Assembly (NCBI RefSeq): GCF_020554865.1
Contig: NZ_JAJCIC010000006.1
Location: 62,001-126,000, forward strand
DNA length: 64,000 nt
DNA from: Lacrimispora sp. 210928-DFI.3.58
Lineage (GTDB): Bacteria > Bacillota > Clostridia > Lachnospirales > Lachnospiraceae
Reading direction: 5' to 3'
This document shows positions 61,809-64,000 of the stretch, in pieces (position 1 is the first letter of the stretch; each line of letters starts with the position of its first letter). Under the pieces are notes generated by a model, which worked only from the letters and a program-made list of their open reading frames with translations, was not told the DNA's origin and searched no databases. A program made the translations under genes and the position numbers.

Positions 61809-64000
61809 TTACAGGACTTCGGCGGACTCGCCAGACTGATCGTTGGCATCAGAAGGTGCTGCCTCCTCTGTGCTTTCTCCGGAAGCTCCGCCGTCCTCGG
61901 AATTGCCGTCCCCGGAGGATCCGTCTTCATCCAAACTGCCATCCTCCTCCGGCTCACCTTCCTCTGGAGTTTCCTCTGGATTCTCGCCCTTGGCAGGCTC
62001 AGTCTCCTCTGGATCCTCACCTTCGGCCGGGCCGGACTCTCCTGGCCCTTCGCCCTGTGCCGGGCCGGACTCCCCTGGCTTCTCTTCCTGGACTGAGCCG
62101 GATTCCTCTGGCTTTTCTCCCTCAGCCGAATCATTCTCATCCGGAGTTTCTCCTGCATCAGGCTCCTTCTCCTCCGGCTCTTCTGTTTTCTCAGAATCCG
62201 CCCCCTCCGGCTGCACAGCCTCCGCGGTGTCCTCCTTGGCTGTAAGATTGGTTTCCGCCTTCACGGCCTCAAGGATGCTGCTCTTTAAGGCTGTGATATT
62301 TAAGGCTGCCCTGAGTGCGGAGGACTCTTCTGTCTTGATCAGCTTTCCGTCCTTTACGGTAAAGGCGATATCCTCATAGCCATCTGCAGAGATCACAACC
62401 TCGATCTCCTCTTCTCCGGCAAAGCCATCGGTTGTCAGGTCAAGGCAGTCGTATGCATAGGCATCATACATGCTGTCTGCAGCCGAAAGCTTATACTCGC
62501 TGACAGAGTTCCAGAAGGAAGAGGTTCTCTTATAATCTATGCTTCCTACACGCACAGAAGTAATCTTGTTCAGATAACCAGTCAGTACATCACCTGATAA
62601 TCCTCCAAAGGTCACGCGGTAGCACTCCGTATCCAAAAGGGACGACGGGACCTTTTTCTTAAACTCCTCTACTGTTGGAGCTTTATTGCCCTCCTCTGCT
62701 TCTTCCTCAACATCGATATCCACCGTATTATCTTCGTAGCCGTCTGCTTCCACTGTAAGTGTGACCATGCTGCCGCTTTCTAAACCGCTGACATCAATGG
62801 AAAGCTCACTGCCGCTTACATGATAGGATAACTCTTCATCCGCATCATAATAAATCTTTGAGACCGCTTCCAGATATTCCTCATCATCGCAGGTTAATAT
62901 CACCTTTTCACCAGCACTGATCGTGGTTTCACCCTTTAACTTTGGTGCCGGTTTTACCTCAATTGTTTCTCCCGTTACCAGCTGTCCATCCTTATCTACT
63001 GTGAATATTACATCATCATAGCCATCTGCAAGGATTGTGACTTCTGTGTTCTCATCTGTACTGAAGCCATCCAGCGTCAGATCCAGGCAGTCATACTGTC
63101 CTGTTCCGTCCGTTACATTCTGATAATATTGCGGTCCGTCATAGGAATTAAGTCCAAGGAGCGGCCGCCTATAGGATGTGCCGTTGACTTCAACATCTGT
63201 GATTGCCTTCAAGTAAGCTTCCAGATCTGCTCTTACAAGTCCTTCAAACGTCACCCGGTAATGTTCCGGTGTGAAGCTCATAAAACCGGCATTATATGTA
63301 ACCTTCCCGACCTGCGGCGCCTCTTTCTGCTCCTCTGCCGGCTGTCCGTCCTTTACTGCAAACTCTGCTTCCAGCTCATCCTCATAATATTCTGCTGTGA
63401 TGGAAACCGTATAGCTTCCAGGCCTTACATTGCAAAGCGTGATGCTCTTTTTATCCTCAGAAACCACATAATATACGGCATCGCTTCCCTCTGCGCCTTT
63501 TGCTAATACATTGTCTGCCTCCTGATTTTCATCTGTCAGCACCACTGTCTTCAGATTCTTCAGGAAATCACCTTCTGAATTTCCTACAATGAAGGATGCC
63601 TCTGCATAACCATTTTCATCTGCTGTAAATGCTTCTTCATTTTCCGGATAATCCGGGAACAGCTTCAATCCGGTCTCCAGCACCTTCTGGTAATCCACTG
63701 TGACTGCCTGGCTCTTGTAGCCCGATGCATCGACCACCAGCTTCACCTCTCCGGCAGAGAGTACACTGGCGTCAATTGTCAGCGTACCGGCTGCTGCGTC
63801 TACTGTGTATTTATCAGATGCCAGTTCCTTCCAATCGCCGTTCAGATATACAGCTGTTATCTTTTCAAGGTACTCTGTATTTGAGCAGCTCAGAACGACT
63901 GCTTCGCCCTCTGCTCCCTGCTTTGGCTGAAGCTCCGGCGCATCCAGGCGTCCGTAATCACTGTTGTACTGGATATCGCCCAAAAGTCCGTCCTCCAGAA
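61809..64000 (-). CDS. Secreted Shr/HID-like repeat protein (5' end outside window)
   Basis: The frame stays open to base 64000, so at least 730 residues are encoded here and the N-terminus is missing. Repeats of two kinds alternate: short beta units such as KYTVDAAAGTLTIDASVLSA with LVVDASGYKSQAVTV, resembling the Shr Hb-interacting (DUF1533) domain, and longer units beginning YRVTFEGL or YRVTFGGL and ending LDLTLDGF or LDLTTDGF. The last 130 residues are an acidic Pro/Glu/Gly/Ser tail with near-repeats (GEGPGESGPAEG) and no anchor. Related proteins bind heme or hemoglobin, or act as adhesins. Its function here is unproven. Confidence 0.75.
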   Translation of the reverse strand, partial: LEDGLLGDIQYNSDYGRLDAPELQPKQGAEGEAVVLSCSNTEYLEKITAVYLNGDWKELASDKYTVDAAAGTLTIDASVLSAGEVKLVVDASGYKSQAVTVDYQKVLETGLKLFPDYPENEEAFTADENGYAEASFIVGNSEGDFLKNLKTVVLTDENQEADNVLAKGAEGSDAVYYVVSEDKKSITLCNVRPGSYTVSITAEYYEDELEAEFAVKDGQPAEEQKEAPQVGKVTYNAGFMSFTPEHYRVTFEGLVRADLEAYLKAITDVEVNGTSYRRPLLGLNSYDGPQYYQNVTDGTGQYDCLDLTLDGFSTDENTEVTILADGYDDVIFTVDKDGQLVTGETIEVKPAPKLKGETTISAGEKVILTCDDEEYLEAVSKIYYDADEELSYHVSGSELSIDVSGLESGSMVTLTVEADGYEDNTVDIDVEEEAEEGNKAPTVEEFKKKVPSSLLDTECYRVTFGGLSGDVLTGYLNKITSVRVGSIDYKRTSSFWNSVSEYKLSAADSMYDAYAYDCLDLTTDGFAGEEEIEVVISADGYEDIAFTVKDGKLIKTEESSALRAALNITALKSSILEAVKAETNLTAKEDTAEAVQPEGADSEKTEEPEEKEPDAGETPDENDSAEGEKPEESGSVQEEKPGESGPAQGEGPGESGPAEGEDPEETEPAKGENPEETPEEGEPEEDGSLDEDGSSGDGNSEDGGASGESTEEAAPSDANDQSGESAEVL

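Noticed and set aside
61843..62379. 178-codon Ser/Pro-rich plus-strand frame
   Set aside because: Antisense to the acidic repeat tail of the HID-like protein; low complexity results from the complementary repeats.

Overview
The window looks like the chromosome of an anaerobic Gram-positive Clostridia, most likely a Lachnospiraceae (Clostridium cluster XIVa) gut bacterium. The reasons are the protein styles (DUF4491, DUF3100, lipoprotein CbiK, AGCS symporters, DegV), strong AGGAGG ribosome binding sites, sigma-A type promoters, cobalamin and glycine riboswitches, and a moderately GC-rich backbone. Species cannot be fixed from this sequence alone.

Layout. 1-4.6 kb: purine salvage and catabolism, with a truncated xanthine dehydrogenase large subunit, a GntR/UTRA regulator and adenine deaminase. 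The last two each carry a GGTA-N-TACC operator next to a recognisable promoter. 4.7-17 kb: a division and cell-wall (dcw) operon on the minus strand, in transcription order mraZ, rsmH, ftsL-like, two class B PBPs, mraY, murD, ftsW, murA, ftsQ. It has a clear promoter and a six-unit MraZ box array. lgt follows upstream. 18.2-20.9 kb: ychF and a sodium:amino acid symporter. 21-28.7 kb: a minus-strand operon behind a cobalamin riboswitch, with an exported CbiK-like chelatase, a two-domain surface protein, a FecBCD-type ABC importer, then OadB and OadG subunits of a sodium-pumping decarboxylase. 28.9-32.4 kb: a heterodimeric ABC exporter. 32.8-41.1 kb: ordinary single genes (LysR, YihY, acylphosphatase, 2-hydroxyacid dehydrogenase, cupin, Nth, DUF4491, GNAT, DegV, MATE). 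41.4-46.9 kb: a MoxR/DUF58/DUF4129 cluster with a divergent lipoprotein. 47-52.7 kb: TauE, amidohydrolase, a DUF3100 pair, a Crp/Fnr regulator, and a glycine-riboswitch AGCS symporter.

53-60.6 kb is a visibly AT-richer mobile island: a Tn916-type integrase, excisionase, a Rep_trans/MobT-like initiator with an apparent frameshift, an XRE regulator, and a complete pantothenate operon (panG-panB-panC-panD) as cargo. It has no conjugation genes, so it looks like an integrative mobilizable element carrying a vitamin pathway. This is the most interesting system in the window. 60.7-64 kb returns to backbone with ApbE and a large secreted protein with Shr/HID-like repeats that runs off the right edge.

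A second notable theme is repeats. Two long inverted-repeat elements (about 250 bp) share a near-identical core but have different outer arms that stay complementary within each copy. Several smaller hairpins share those arm sequences. No rRNA, tRNA, CRISPR array or intact insertion sequence was seen.
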